Below the pieces are notes generated by a model. It saw only the letters and a list, made by a program, of their open reading frames with translations. It had not been told where the DNA came from and ran no database searches. From Treponema sp. Marseille-Q4130 (GTDB taxonomy: Bacteria; Spirochaetota; Spirochaetia; Treponematales; Treponemataceae): a DNA stretch of 64,000 nucleotides. Location: the NCBI RefSeq assembly GCF_014334325.1, contig NZ_JACSET010000006.1:33449-97448 (forward strand), read 5' to 3'. The position numbers and the translations under genes were made by a program. Position 1 is the first letter of the stretch, and each line of letters opens with the position of its first letter. Positions 34,326 to 43,464 of this stretch are shown here, in pieces.

Positions 34326-35267
34326 TCAATACGGAGAACCCGCATCGAGGAAATTTTTATAATTCGTACGATCGACGATCGACGTCGGAATGATTTTTTC
34401 TTTTGCTGCAGAAGAACCGCTGAGTACGGCAAGCGCCACATCGACGGCATCGCGCACCATCGCAGGGCTGTACAGCGCCGACTCGATCCAGATATCCGTA
34501 TTTTTCGGCATCATGTTGAAATATTCCTGACAGCCGCCGCCGCCGGTGATGACTTTTACGTCCGTGCGTTTCGCTTCGCGAATGGCCTGAATCGCGCCGA
34601 TCGACGTTTCATCATCCATCGAAAATACCGCATCGATCTTTTTATTTTTTGTAAGGATGTCGGTCATATCTTTCAAACCGGCTTCGCGCGTAAACTGCGT
34701 CGCATAGGTTTGAATGCTCAGATTCGGAGCGATTTTGGCGACAGTATCCAAAAAGCCTTTTTTGCGGAGCTGCGCTACCGAACCGGAGGTCGGCACATCG
34801 AGAATGACGACATTGCCGGTTTTCCCGATTTTGTCGACGATATACTTCGCACCTTCGGCGCCCATCCCCTCGTTATCGCCGGTAACGCGGTATACGCCGT
34901 CGACATTGATCACGATATCGAAGTTTACGACAACGACGCCCTTTGCTATCGCCCGTTTGATCGGCACTTCCATACCCGTCCACTGCGGAAACGCGACGAT
35001 CGCCTGAGCGCCCCACAAAAGCAAATCGTCAAGCTGCGTCGTCATCTCTTCGCCGTTGGTACTCGTGTAGAGCTTATACACGACTTTATCGGAGAGCGCT
35101 TTACAGCGAGCTTCCGCTTCATAGGCTACCGCAGCAACCCAACCGTGCGTAACAGCCGGCGCGAGAATACCGATTTTGTACTTCTTGCCGGAAGCCGCTT
35201 TCGGCGCGGCAAACAACGAACCGGAAACGATCATCAAAGCAAGAAAAACGGCACCAATCTTTTTCAT
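34326..35267 (-). CDS. Sugar-binding protein of an RbsB-type ABC importer
   Basis: 313 residues. A signal peptide (MKKIGAVFLALMIVSGSLFAAPKAASG) is followed by a type I periplasmic binding fold. The KIGILAPAVTHGWVAAVAYEAEARC block is characteristic, and ITGGGGCQEYFNM lies in the ligand region. It captures a monosaccharide or cyclitol and passes it to the RbsC/RbsA complex. It is the first gene of the operon, behind a strong promoter and a leader carrying the conserved GCAAAAGTTTTTA motif and the SD GGGAGGT. Confidence 0.92.
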   Translation of the reverse strand: MKKIGAVFLALMIVSGSLFAAPKAASGKKYKIGILAPAVTHGWVAAVAYEAEARCKALSDKVVYKLYTSTNGEEMTTQLDDLLLWGAQAIVAFPQWTGMEVPIKRAIAKGVVVVNFDIVINVDGVYRVTGDNEGMGAEGAKYIVDKIGKTGNVVILDVPTSGSVAQLRKKGFLDTVAKIAPNLSIQTYATQFTREAGLKDMTDILTKNKKIDAVFSMDDETSIGAIQAIREAKRTDVKVITGGGGCQEYFNMMPKNTDIWIESALYSPAMVRDAVDVALAVLSGSSAAKEKIIPTSIVDRTNYKNFLDAGSPY

Positions 35268-35269
35268 AC

Positions 35270-35310
35270 TACCTCCCGTAAAAACTTTTGCAGAAAGCTT
35301 GCGCTTTCGA
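35270..35310 (-). promoter_or_regulatory. Conserved leader motif before the sugar-binding-protein gene
   Basis: On the minus strand the leader reads ACTTTC, then a small hairpin GAAAGC/GCTTTC, then TTTCTGCAAAAGTTTTTA and the SD. The same end sequence precedes the genes at 11212 and 52876. The outer ACTTTC and the GCAAAAGT part can pair. Confidence 0.5.
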
Positions 35311-35385
35311 AAGTATTACAGCCGTACGCTAAGTACGAACACAGTTTTTATCCGATACCTCGTTACAGCGATACCGATCTTATGC

Positions 35386-35414
35386 AGTGTAGTGCGAATT
35401 TCCCCTCTTGTCAA
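35386..35414 (-). promoter_or_regulatory. Promoter of the Rbs-type operon
   Basis: On the minus strand TTGACA (35409-35414), a 17-nt spacer and TACACT (35386-35391). The leader would be about 110 nt long and contains the conserved motif at 35270-35310. Confidence 0.82.
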
Positions 35415-35451
35415 TGAAAAAATTACAAAAACATTATATTTTTTTTTAATA

Positions 35452-35480
35452 TTGATTTTTTTGATAGAATTACATATAAT
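35452..35480 (+). promoter_or_regulatory. Promoter of the divergent LacI-family gene
   Basis: TTGATT (35452-35457), a 17-nt spacer and TATAAT (35475-35480), 51 bp upstream of the LacI start. Confidence 0.82.
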
Positions 35481-35500
35481 ATTATCAAATATATGTAATT
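35468..35500. promoter_or_regulatory. Candidate LacI operator
   Basis: AATTACATAT (35468-35477) and ATATGTAATT (35491-35500) are perfect 10-bp inverted repeats 13 nt apart. They cover the -10 and start region of the LacI-family promoter, the expected place for autorepression. A half-site AATTACA occurs again at 35421-35427, near the other promoter. Confidence 0.65.
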
Positions 35501-35531
35501 TTTTCATAAATTTTTCATAGGGAATGCAATT

Positions 35532-36545
35532 ATGGGAAAAAAGACACAACCGACATACGCACAATTGGCGGCGGCAAGCGGTATTTCGGTCGCTACGATA
35601 AGCCGTATGATAAACGGGAGCAGCAGGGTTTCGGAAAAAGCGCAGCGTAAAATCATGCAGGCGCTGACATCGCTCGGATACGATCCGGAAAGCATTCTGC
35701 CCCATCCTGCAGCCGAAGGCAATTTTATCCTGTTCAATATACCGAATCTTGCAAATCCGTTTTACAGTTTGATTATTCAGGGTGCACGCGATGCGGCAAA
35801 GCGCAGCGGCTATACGCTTTTAATAAACGAAGACGCGATAGACGACGCAACTATCGAAGCATATCTTATGATGATCAAAAAGATAAAGCCGGCGGGTTTG
35901 ATTATAACCAATTCCGTCTCACCGGTGATTTTAAATAGGCTCGACGCTCTCGTTCCGATCGTCCAATGCTGCGAGTGTAACGAAAACCTTTCGATACCCT
36001 TTGTCACGATCGACGACGCGGAAGCCGCAAAATATGCGGTCGAACATCTCATCTCGCTCGGCTGCAAACGGATCGCATTTTTAAACGGACCGCTGTCGTA
36101 CAAATACGCGCGCAATCGGCTCGCAGGCTATACGAGCGCGCTCGAAAGCGCCGGACGCAAAGCCGAACCCGAACTGACGGTGCAGCTCGGAGAGATAAAT
36201 TACGATATGGCGCTGTCTGCAGCTTACCAGCTGCTCAATTCCTCAAACAGACCCGACGCTTTTTTTTGCAGTTCCGACGTCTATGCTGCGGCAGTCATAA
36301 AAGCGGCGAAAAAAGTGAATCTTTCCGTACCCAACGATATCGCCGTCATCGGTTTCGACAATACCGAAATATCGTCGATGTGTACGCCGTCCATCACGAC
36401 GGTAAATCAGCCGCGCTACCAAATGGGCTTGGTCGGCTGCGATATGCTGACGGAGCGCATCAACGACAAAACCCTGCCCGTGCGCGGTATGTATTTGGAA
36501 ACCGAACTCATCGTGCGCGAATCGTCAACGCGCCGCCCCACGTGA
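35532..36545 (+). CDS. LacI-family transcriptional regulator
   Basis: 337 residues. Helix-turn-helix at about residues 6-28 (TYAQLAAASGISVATISRMI), then the hinge, then a sugar-binding effector domain with FYSLIIQGARDAA and GFDNTEISSMCTPSITTV. It is divergent from the Rbs-type operon and should regulate it in response to the imported sugar. The inverted repeat at 35468-35500 is a good candidate for its operator. The 3' end overlaps the convergent queuosine-precursor transporter gene by 21 bp. Confidence 0.92.
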   Translation: MGKKTQPTYAQLAAASGISVATISRMINGSSRVSEKAQRKIMQALTSLGYDPESILPHPAAEGNFILFNIPNLANPFYSLIIQGARDAAKRSGYTLLINEDAIDDATIEAYLMMIKKIKPAGLIITNSVSPVILNRLDALVPIVQCCECNENLSIPFVTIDDAEAAKYAVEHLISLGCKRIAFLNGPLSYKYARNRLAGYTSALESAGRKAEPELTVQLGEINYDMALSAAYQLLNSSNRPDAFFCSSDVYAAAVIKAAKKVNLSVPNDIAVIGFDNTEISSMCTPSITTVNQPRYQMGLVGCDMLTERINDKTLPVRGMYLETELIVRESSTRRPT

Positions 36546-37238
36546 TGTGCGCATCGCATGTATTTTTCGCGCAGCGTACAAAAACGGCGTATCGAGTAAA
36601 CTCGTTGCGATGTAGATCACGTAGCACGACGCCGTTATCGCCGCGAGCGTTTTCATATCGTAGACGCCGAAAAACGCACCGAAATTGAAGAGGACGATGT
36701 TCACCGCTTGGGATGCGAGCGTCGCCGCGTTATTGCGGAGCCACAAGTATTTTACCCCGCTGCCGCTTTTCTTTTTTGTTAAATCCCACAGCGCGTGATA
36801 GAGGCGTACGTCGAGCAGTTCGCTTACGGCATAGGCGATGAGGCTTGAGGCAAGGATGCGCGGCGTTCCGGAAAAAAGCGTTTTGACGGCCGCCATCGCG
36901 CGGTCGTCGGAAGCAGGCGCATAGTGCGGCCACAGCGCCGAAAACAAAATAAAAACGCAGGATGTCGCGATGCCGATTTTTACCGCTTTGCCGGCTTCTT
37001 TTTTGCCGTAGAATTCGCTTAAAAAATCGGTTGCAAGAAAGCTCGACGCGAAAAGCGTATTGCCGAGCGTCTGTTCCATGCCGAAGGCTTTTATTAAAAC
37101 GGCGACTTCGATATTTGCCAAAACCGTGCACAGCGCGATCCACACGCTGCAGCCGGTTTTTCCGAAAAGGCAAAAAAACGCGAGCAAGCCGCCGAACGAA
37201 GCGGCAAGTGAAATAATAAGCAGCAATTCATTTGTCAT
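36525..37238 (-). CDS. yhhQ: Queuosine precursor transporter (YhhQ family)
   Basis: 237 residues, about six to seven membrane helices. Family motifs LATDFLSEFYGKKEAGKAVKIG (about 67-88), a SELLDVRLY block (about 140) and LRNNAATLASQ (about 165) are present. The protein takes up queuine or preQ1-type precursors for queuosine modification of GUN-decoding tRNAs. It lies 15 bp after the metal permease gene on the same strand and may share its transcript. No riboswitch fits in the short gap. Confidence 0.88.
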   Translation of the reverse strand: MTNELLLIISLAASFGGLLAFFCLFGKTGCSVWIALCTVLANIEVAVLIKAFGMEQTLGNTLFASSFLATDFLSEFYGKKEAGKAVKIGIATSCVFILFSALWPHYAPASDDRAMAAVKTLFSGTPRILASSLIAYAVSELLDVRLYHALWDLTKKKSGSGVKYLWLRNNAATLASQAVNIVLFNFGAFFGVYDMKTLAAITASCYVIYIATSLLDTPFLYAARKIHAMRTSRGAAR

Positions 37239-37253
37239 AATCTGTATTTACTA

Positions 37254-38066
37254 TTATATCACGGAAAAAACCGCATAGGCAATTCCCGCAATGATCGCGA
37301 TCACGGCTCCCGGCGGCAAATCGAAAACGACGGCGAGCACGTAGCCTCCTGCGGCGAAGATGCAGCCCGAAACGCTGCTCAGCAAAAAGAGAGAGCCGAT
37401 ACCCTGCCCTTTTTTCCGGCGCAAAAAAGCTGCGGAGGAAAGCACGGGCAGCACAAGCAGCGCGTCGATTAAAAACGCGCCGAGCAATTTCATCGCGATC
37501 GCCACAGTAAACGCGATGATCGCGACCATGAACGTATAGTGAACGCGCACGTGTATACCGAGCGAATAGGCGATCTCCCTGCTGTAAAAGAGTGCGGCGA
37601 TATTTCTGAAGTTGATAAGGACATAGGAGGCGAGAAAGATTGCAAGACCGGCAAGAAACGCAAGGTCGGACACACCGAGCGCGAATGGACTTCCCCACAG
37701 CAAACCGAGCGTATCTTTTGCCGGAACCCTTCCGATGCGCACGACAAGCGACGCGAGCGCCATGCTGAAAACCATCGCCGCGGCACTCGCCCCGCCGAAA
37801 CCGAAATTTTCATTTTTCGTAAACGCCGTCATCGCAAAAATGAGAACGATGTTTACCGCGAGAATCACGGGAACGAGCGGAAGTGAAAATGCAAGCGCGA
37901 GCGCACCTCCCAAAATGACGCCGTGCATGAGCATATAGCGAAGCGGCACAAGCTGCAATCGGAGCACCATGACACCGCAAAGCGGAAAACAGGCGCCGGA
38001 GAGGACGAGCGCGATACCCCCTCGAAACACCGGCGGCAGCATAAAAAGCAGCAACAATCTATCCAC
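37254..38066 (-). CDS. Metal ABC transporter permease (ZnuB/TroC family)
   Basis: 270 residues from a GTG start at 38066. I prefer GTG because GGGAGG lies 5 nt upstream of it; ATG 38081 is the alternative. About eight membrane helices. The family pattern GACFPLCGVMVLRLQLVPLRYMLMHGVILGGALAL near the N-terminus and FLIDALLVLPVLSSAAFL near 200 are typical of zinc/manganese/iron permeases. It pairs with the ATPase whose gene overlaps its start by 8 bp. No metal-binding protein gene is in the window. Confidence 0.82.
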   Translation of the reverse strand: MDRLLLLFMLPPVFRGGIALVLSGACFPLCGVMVLRLQLVPLRYMLMHGVILGGALALAFSLPLVPVILAVNIVLIFAMTAFTKNENFGFGGASAAAMVFSMALASLVVRIGRVPAKDTLGLLWGSPFALGVSDLAFLAGLAIFLASYVLINFRNIAALFYSREIAYSLGIHVRVHYTFMVAIIAFTVAIAMKLLGAFLIDALLVLPVLSSAAFLRRKKGQGIGSLFLLSSVSGCIFAAGGYVLAVVFDLPPGAVIAIIAGIAYAVFSVI

Positions 38067-39123
38067 ACACACCTCCCGCATCTTCGGCCGCCGCTTCGCC
38101 AAGGTGCAGCACTTGCCACCCGGTCATACGCAAAAGCGCTTCGTCGTGCGTAACGATGATGACGGTCGGGATTTCGGAAACGGAAAGCGAATGCAGGATT
38201 TCCATAACCGTAGCGCGGCTTTCCGTATCCAAAGCGGCAGTCGGTTCGTCGAGCAAAAGCAGTTTTGCGTTTTGCGCAAGGCAGCGCGCAAAAGACACTT
38301 TTTGCTTTTCACCGCCCGAAAGACTTGCAAAGCTCCTGCCCGAAAGACGAAGCGCATCGACACGCGCGAGCGCTTTTCGAATGAGAGAAGTTCCGTTTTT
38401 TACGCGGGGCGGCAAACCGAGCGACACGACTTCTTCGACCGAAAGACTGTACTCCGAGCTCTCCGCCGCTTGCGGAATATAACCGATCGTCCGCTTGGGC
38501 AGCTTCGACGGATGTACGCCGTCGATCAAAATCTCCCCCGATTCGACCGGGATCATACCGATCAGCAATCGTAAAAGCGTCGTCTTTCCCGCGCCGTTTT
38601 CGCCCGCTATCATAAGACGACCGCCGGCGTTTACGGCAAACGAAATGTTTTTGATAAAACCGTACGGCGCGGACAAATTTCGCACGCACACGTCGACGCC
38701 CTGCACGAGCTTTGCGCGGAAGCGCAGATGCGTATACATCTCATCGCTGTCGTACATCGTTTCGAGACGATCTTCGGTCGCGCACAAAAGACGGCGCACC
38801 GAGGTATCGTACGAAAGTTCAATCGGATCGTGCCCGCCGCGCACACGGTTCAATCCCGCAACATAGTCGATCGCCAACGCGCTTGCGATATTCGCGTGGA
38901 TTTTTTTGATGCCCATACGGATCATCAAAACGCAGGCGGCCTTTCCGACGGCGGTATCGTGAGCGCAAAGATCGCTTCGAGAACCGTCATACGTTTTAAA
39001 AAAATCTTCAAGGGCAAACAGCGGCATAAGCCACTTTCCGCCGTTTGAAAAGATGAGCGTATCTCCGTCGTAAACGCACAGCGTCGTATGTTCGGGAAGC
39101 GGCAAACGATAAGCGGCAATCAT
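38059..39123 (-). CDS. Metal ABC transporter ATPase with N-terminal DUF1893 domain
   Basis: 354 residues from ATG 39123. Residues about 8-115 match the DUF1893 pattern: CVYDGDTLIFSNGGKWLMPLF, then DTAVGKAACVLMIRMGIKKIHANIAS, a small cytidine-deaminase-like fold. The ABC ATPase follows from about 142, with Walker A GENGAGKT (174-181), the signature LSGGEKQKV (about 265) and LLLDEPTAALD. It energises the permease downstream. The fusion may let the ATPase sense a ligand. The ATG has no SD and starts 6-7 nt after the -10 box. Confidence 0.85.
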   Translation of the reverse strand: MIAAYRLPLPEHTTLCVYDGDTLIFSNGGKWLMPLFALEDFFKTYDGSRSDLCAHDTAVGKAACVLMIRMGIKKIHANIASALAIDYVAGLNRVRGGHDPIELSYDTSVRRLLCATEDRLETMYDSDEMYTHLRFRAKLVQGVDVCVRNLSAPYGFIKNISFAVNAGGRLMIAGENGAGKTTLLRLLIGMIPVESGEILIDGVHPSKLPKRTIGYIPQAAESSEYSLSVEEVVSLGLPPRVKNGTSLIRKALARVDALRLSGRSFASLSGGEKQKVSFARCLAQNAKLLLLDEPTAALDTESRATVMEILHSLSVSEIPTVIIVTHDEALLRMTGWQVLHLGEAAAEDAGGVCG

Positions 39124-39129
39124 ACGGAC

Positions 39130-39157
39130 AGTATAGAATAATTCGCATAAATGGCAA
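39130..39157 (-). promoter_or_regulatory. Promoter of the metal ABC operon, leaderless
   Basis: On the minus strand TTGCCA (39152-39157), a 16-nt spacer and TATACT (39130-39135), then GTCCGT and ATG. The predicted start coincides with the A of ATG. Confidence 0.7.
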
Positions 39158-39235
39158 ATAGCGCGAGGAGGATACGGTGTCAATGTATCGCGCACGCGGC
39201 ACACGAAAACTCTCGCAAAAAAAACACAGCTCCGC

Positions 39236-39241
39236 TATAAT
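39236..39241 (+). promoter_or_regulatory. -10 box for the restriction-modification gene
   Basis: TATAAT, 46 bp upstream of the start. The -35 region (39213-39218, TCGCAA) is weak. Confidence 0.45.
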
Positions 39242-39287
39242 GCATACAGCTTGTTATTTGTAGAGAGTATCGAACGAGGAATAGACG

Positions 39288-42200
39288 ATGTCCATTAAAG
39301 CAAAAGACATGACGATGACTGAACGCAAAGAGCGTGTAGCGCAGCTGGTGAAGCAGTTTAAAGAGAATGAGGCGTTTTATCTTTCCAAAGACTTTGTGGA
39401 AAGCGAAGTGCGCAATAAGTTTATCGATCCGCTGCTTGAATGCCTAAAATGGGATGTCAAAAACGAGAAAGGAGCGCGGCATGACCGGCAGGAGGTCATT
39501 ACCGAAGACCGCGTAGTGATGAACGGGCAGGTGAAGCATCCCGACTATACGCTCTGTTACGGCGGCGAGCGCAAAATGTATGTTGAAGCGAAGCAGCCGA
39601 GCGTTGACCTTAAAACGAATCCCGAACCTGCGCTGCAGGTGCGGAGATATGCGTATACGTCAAAGATGCCTATTGCAGTGCTTACGGACTTTCAGGAATT
39701 GGCAATTTACGATACGCGGATTAAGCCGTCCGAAAAAGACACTGCTTCAACTGCCCGCATTGAGTATCTAACCTACGATAAGCTCACCGAAAATTTTGAA
39801 TCGCTGTACAATAAAATCAGCTGGGATGCCGTTGACCTCGGCACCTTCGATACCTATTACGAAAGCAATAAGGATAAGCGGGGAACGGCGACCGTTGACG
39901 ATGATATTTTGAATATGATCGAAAAATGGCGGATGGAGCTTGCCGAAGATATTGCTCTGCATAACGAAGGAATCGATGAATTCAATTTGACGGGAGCCGT
40001 ACAGAAAATTATAGACCGGATTCTCTTTTTGCGGATTTGTGAAGATAAAGAAATCGAAGAAGGAAATCAGCTTAAAAAAATTGCGGCACAAAAAACGAAT
40101 ATTTATAAAAATGTGCAGAAGCTTTTTGAAAATGCGAATGCTAAATTTAATGCAGGACTGTTTGCTTCCGATACATGGCTTGACGGACTTGCTGTTGCGG
40201 ATAAAACACTTACCAATATTATCAATGCACTCTATTATCCTGAATGTCAGTATGAGTTCAGTGTACTGCCGGTTGAAATATTGGGGTCTATCTATGAGCG
40301 TTTTTTGGGAAAGATTATCCGCTTTACGCGCAAAACAAAAAACGGGCACAGCATAGAAATCCTTGAAAAACCTGAAGTACAAAAAGCAGGCGGGGTGTAT
40401 TATACGCCGCCTTATATCGTTAAATACATCGTTGAAAACACAATCGGTAAAAAGCTTGCAGGCAAAACTCCTGATGAGGTAAAGAGTTTACACTTTGTTG
40501 ATCCTGCATGCGGTTCGGGGAGCTTTCTTGTCGGGGCATATCAGTATCTGCTGGACTGGCACTTGGATCGGTATTATGCGGAAGAGCGGCGTGCACAGGC
40601 GGAAAAGAAGGGGCTTATCTACAAGGATGCAGCAACTCAAGGGTATAAGCTGGGTATTGAAGAGAAAAAGCGCATTTTGCTGAACAATATCTACGGTGTC
40701 GATATCGACGCGCAGGCGGTTGAGGTAACAAAGCTTTCGCTTTTTTTGAAGCTCTTGGAAAATGAAGGCAAGGCACTTTCCGCAACGGGACAGGCGGCAC
40801 TATTCAGAGGGAGCGACATACAGGCAAAAATTTTGCCCGATATGTCGCACAATATTAAATGCGGGAACAGCCTTATCGGAACGGATTATTACGCCGGTAA
40901 AGATTTAACGCTCTTCGGCATCGAGGAGCAGCGCAAGGTGAATGCCTTTGACTGGGATGCGCAGTTCCCTGATGTTTTTGCACACGGCGGTTTTGACTGC
41001 GTGATTGGGAATCCGCCGTATGTAAAAGAGTATACCGATACAGGCTGCTTCGAAGGTTTGCATAATCATCCATGCTATCAAGGAAAAATGGATTTGTGGT
41101 ATTTTTTCGGGTATCAAGGAATTCGCTTTACAAACGAAAACGGCTTAATAGGATTTATCGCACCGAATAATTGGATCACAAATGCCGGCGCTTCCTTGTT
41201 TAGAAACTTTGTATTGGATAATGCAAAGATAGTAACGTATACGGACTTCGGCAATTACAAGGTATTTGAAACCGCCTCAATTCAAACGATGATATACATT
41301 ATGCGAAAAACGCAAATGAATGAGCGGTATTCGGTTGAATATTCTCGGCTGAATAATGACCGTGCCGAACTGTCCGAAGTGCTTGATTTTTTAGCGGGTA
41401 ACGGACAAAAGAATGTAACCCGATTTGAAGCGGAAATTACAAAAGATGCTTGCAAAGACAAATACATTCTCTTTTTGAATAATAAAATTTCTACTGCTCT
41501 CGATTGCATAAAAGAGAGAAGTAATGCAATGCTTACGGAAGACGAAATTGCACAAGGAATTGTAGCGCCACAAGATTTTTGTAATAAAACATCTGCTCTC
41601 ACATTAGGTGATGAAAATCTGCAAGGTACAGGCATATTCAATCTTTCTATGGATGAATATAATGCGCTCAATTTATCGTCCCAAGAAAAGGAGTTGGTAA
41701 AACCTTTTTATACTTCAACAGAGCTGCATAAATATTACGGCAACGAGAATAATAAACTATGGGTGATATATACAACGTCAAAGTTTAAAAATAAAAACGA
41801 AATGAAGCCATATCCGCATCTCAAAGCGCATCTTGATAAATTTATTCCAGTGATTACATCAGATAATAAACCGTATGGGCTGCACCGTGCACGCGAAGAG
41901 CAATTTTTTAAAGGCGAAAAAATCGTTTCATTACGAAAAACAGCGGAGCCGTGTTTTACCTATACTGATTTTGATTGCTATGTTTCACAAAGTTATAATA
42001 TTATTAAATCCGAACGGTTCAATCTTAAATTCTTAACCGCCATATTAAATTCCAATGTGATTAAGTTCTGGCTGCGCTATAAGGGAAAAATGCAAGGGGA
42101 TAACTTTCAGGTAGATAAAGAACCCTTGCTTGGATTACCTTTGATTGTCCCGACAGAAGCGGAGCAGATACATATAAGTGCTTTAGTTGACCAGATGATT

Positions 42201-42353
42201 GCCGCACAGGAACAGCTGGGCAGTGCAATCTCCGATTCTGATAAAAAATTCTTGCAGCAACGAGTTGACATTTTGGATAAGCAGATAAATACTGTTGTTT
42301 ATGGGCTGTACGGGCTGACAGAGGAAGAGATAAAAGTGGTGGAGGGGGAGTAG
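39288..42353 (+). CDS. Type IIG restriction-modification enzyme (nuclease plus N6-adenine methyltransferase)
   Basis: 1021 residues in one chain. Residues about 30-130 are a PD-(D/E)xK nuclease domain of the HsdR_N kind: PDYTL with Asp86, then VEAK with Glu100 and Lys102. A helical linker follows. The methyltransferase has motif I DPACGSGSF (about 404-412) and motif IV NPPY (574-577), the gamma-class N6-adenine order. The C-terminal 350 residues are a TaqI/Eco57I-like target-recognition region. Such enzymes both methylate and cut DNA with SAM. Base composition is clearly more AT-rich than the neighbours, which suggests transfer. SD: GAGGA. Confidence 0.88.
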   Translation: MSIKAKDMTMTERKERVAQLVKQFKENEAFYLSKDFVESEVRNKFIDPLLECLKWDVKNEKGARHDRQEVITEDRVVMNGQVKHPDYTLCYGGERKMYVEAKQPSVDLKTNPEPALQVRRYAYTSKMPIAVLTDFQELAIYDTRIKPSEKDTASTARIEYLTYDKLTENFESLYNKISWDAVDLGTFDTYYESNKDKRGTATVDDDILNMIEKWRMELAEDIALHNEGIDEFNLTGAVQKIIDRILFLRICEDKEIEEGNQLKKIAAQKTNIYKNVQKLFENANAKFNAGLFASDTWLDGLAVADKTLTNIINALYYPECQYEFSVLPVEILGSIYERFLGKIIRFTRKTKNGHSIEILEKPEVQKAGGVYYTPPYIVKYIVENTIGKKLAGKTPDEVKSLHFVDPACGSGSFLVGAYQYLLDWHLDRYYAEERRAQAEKKGLIYKDAATQGYKLGIEEKKRILLNNIYGVDIDAQAVEVTKLSLFLKLLENEGKALSATGQAALFRGSDIQAKILPDMSHNIKCGNSLIGTDYYAGKDLTLFGIEEQRKVNAFDWDAQFPDVFAHGGFDCVIGNPPYVKEYTDTGCFEGLHNHPCYQGKMDLWYFFGYQGIRFTNENGLIGFIAPNNWITNAGASLFRNFVLDNAKIVTYTDFGNYKVFETASIQTMIYIMRKTQMNERYSVEYSRLNNDRAELSEVLDFLAGNGQKNVTRFEAEITKDACKDKYILFLNNKISTALDCIKERSNAMLTEDEIAQGIVAPQDFCNKTSALTLGDENLQGTGIFNLSMDEYNALNLSSQEKELVKPFYTSTELHKYYGNENNKLWVIYTTSKFKNKNEMKPYPHLKAHLDKFIPVITSDNKPYGLHRAREEQFFKGEKIVSLRKTAEPCFTYTDFDCYVSQSYNIIKSERFNLKFLTAILNSNVIKFWLRYKGKMQGDNFQVDKEPLLGLPLIVPTEAEQIHISALVDQMIAAQEQLGSAISDSDKKFLQQRVDILDKQINTVVYGLYGLTEEEIKVVEGE

Positions 42354-42355
42354 AG

Positions 42356-43378
42356 ATGGTAGGAGAAACTAATACTGTAGAATTACATTATTACTTTTCT
42401 GATAAAGAACATAAAATAGATGCCTTCATTGAGAATCAATGTGAGCATGAATTACTTACATTGATGAAAGAAATTTCTGCTTATTTCGAAATAGATATCT
42501 TATTTGAAACTGGTCTCACGAAAGAAGGTGGTTTCAGAAAGTTTTTTCACTTAACACCGAATAATTTATCAGAAAAAGAAAAGAAAAAAATTAGAATAGA
42601 AATAAGGATAAGTGTTTGTGTAGTACTTATTGCAAATATTATAGTACAACCACTTGCAATTCCGATAACAGAGACTATCAAATATGCTGTATCTAAAATG
42701 CTCGAAGATAAGGAAATAAAAGAACTTGAGAAAGAAAAACTAAAAGAGGAAGTGAAAGCATTAAAACTCGATAATGAAAAACGGCTGCGGGATATAGAAG
42801 AGAATGAGAAAATAAAAATAAGCCGTTCTAATTTTTATGAAACATTACACAATTACGAGCGATTAGATCATATTGAGTTTTCAGCAGATGATGAATCTGA
42901 GAATAAGGTGGTTGGATATGGTAAAATTCCAAAAAGCGATTTTAAAAAATATATACTCAATAAGGAAGCTTTAACTGATAAAATAATTGAGAATGCAACA
43001 ATTACTATTGTTTCACCAGTTCTAACAAAAATAAACAAAAATATAAAATGGAGAGGCTTTTATAATGGAGAGCTGATAACATTAACGATGAAATCGGAAG
43101 AATTTATTACCAGTATAGATGAAGGTCTTATTGAATTTAAAAAAGGATTTACAATTACTTGTAATTTAAGAATAGAACGTGAAAAAATGAAAACAGGAGA
43201 AGAAAAACGAATATATATTGTTACAGAAGTTATAAGCTATATTATCAATGAAAAAGAATTGGAAACACTTGAAGGAAAAAGATATAAACAGCTAAAGAAA
43301 GAGAAAGAGGCTATTCAATATTTACCTTTTGATGAATTCCCAAATAATAAAATAGTGGAAAAGAATGATCTTGAGTAA
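42356..43378 (+). CDS. Membrane and coiled-coil protein of unknown family, partner of the R-M gene
   Basis: 340 residues in a very AT-rich gene. Residues 1-75 form a small alpha/beta domain with LHYYFSDKEHKIDAFIENQCEHELL and a KEGGF turn. A hydrophobic stretch follows at about 79-102 (ISVCVVLIANIIVQPLAIPI), then a charged coiled coil (about 112-160), then a beta-rich C-terminal domain with a VVGYGKIPKSDF start. Two bases separate it from the R-M stop, so the two are translationally coupled. I have no family name. A membrane-anchored sensor or effector for phage defence fits the layout, but this is inference. Confidence 0.7.
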   Translation: MVGETNTVELHYYFSDKEHKIDAFIENQCEHELLTLMKEISAYFEIDILFETGLTKEGGFRKFFHLTPNNLSEKEKKKIRIEIRISVCVVLIANIIVQPLAIPITETIKYAVSKMLEDKEIKELEKEKLKEEVKALKLDNEKRLRDIEENEKIKISRSNFYETLHNYERLDHIEFSADDESENKVVGYGKIPKSDFKKYILNKEALTDKIIENATITIVSPVLTKINKNIKWRGFYNGELITLTMKSEEFITSIDEGLIEFKKGFTITCNLRIEREKMKTGEEKRIYIVTEVISYIINEKELETLEGKRYKQLKKEKEAIQYLPFDEFPNNKIVEKNDLE

Positions 43379-43464
43379 ACAGACAATTAGCAAACTACGT
43401 GAAAGTATAAATGAAGTATCAAAATATCATTCTAGTTATACGAATTACAAGGAGGCCATCCCCA

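Noticed and set aside
37239-37253. PreQ1 riboswitch before the queuosine-precursor transporter
   Set aside because: Only 15 bp separate it from the preceding gene, too short for the element.
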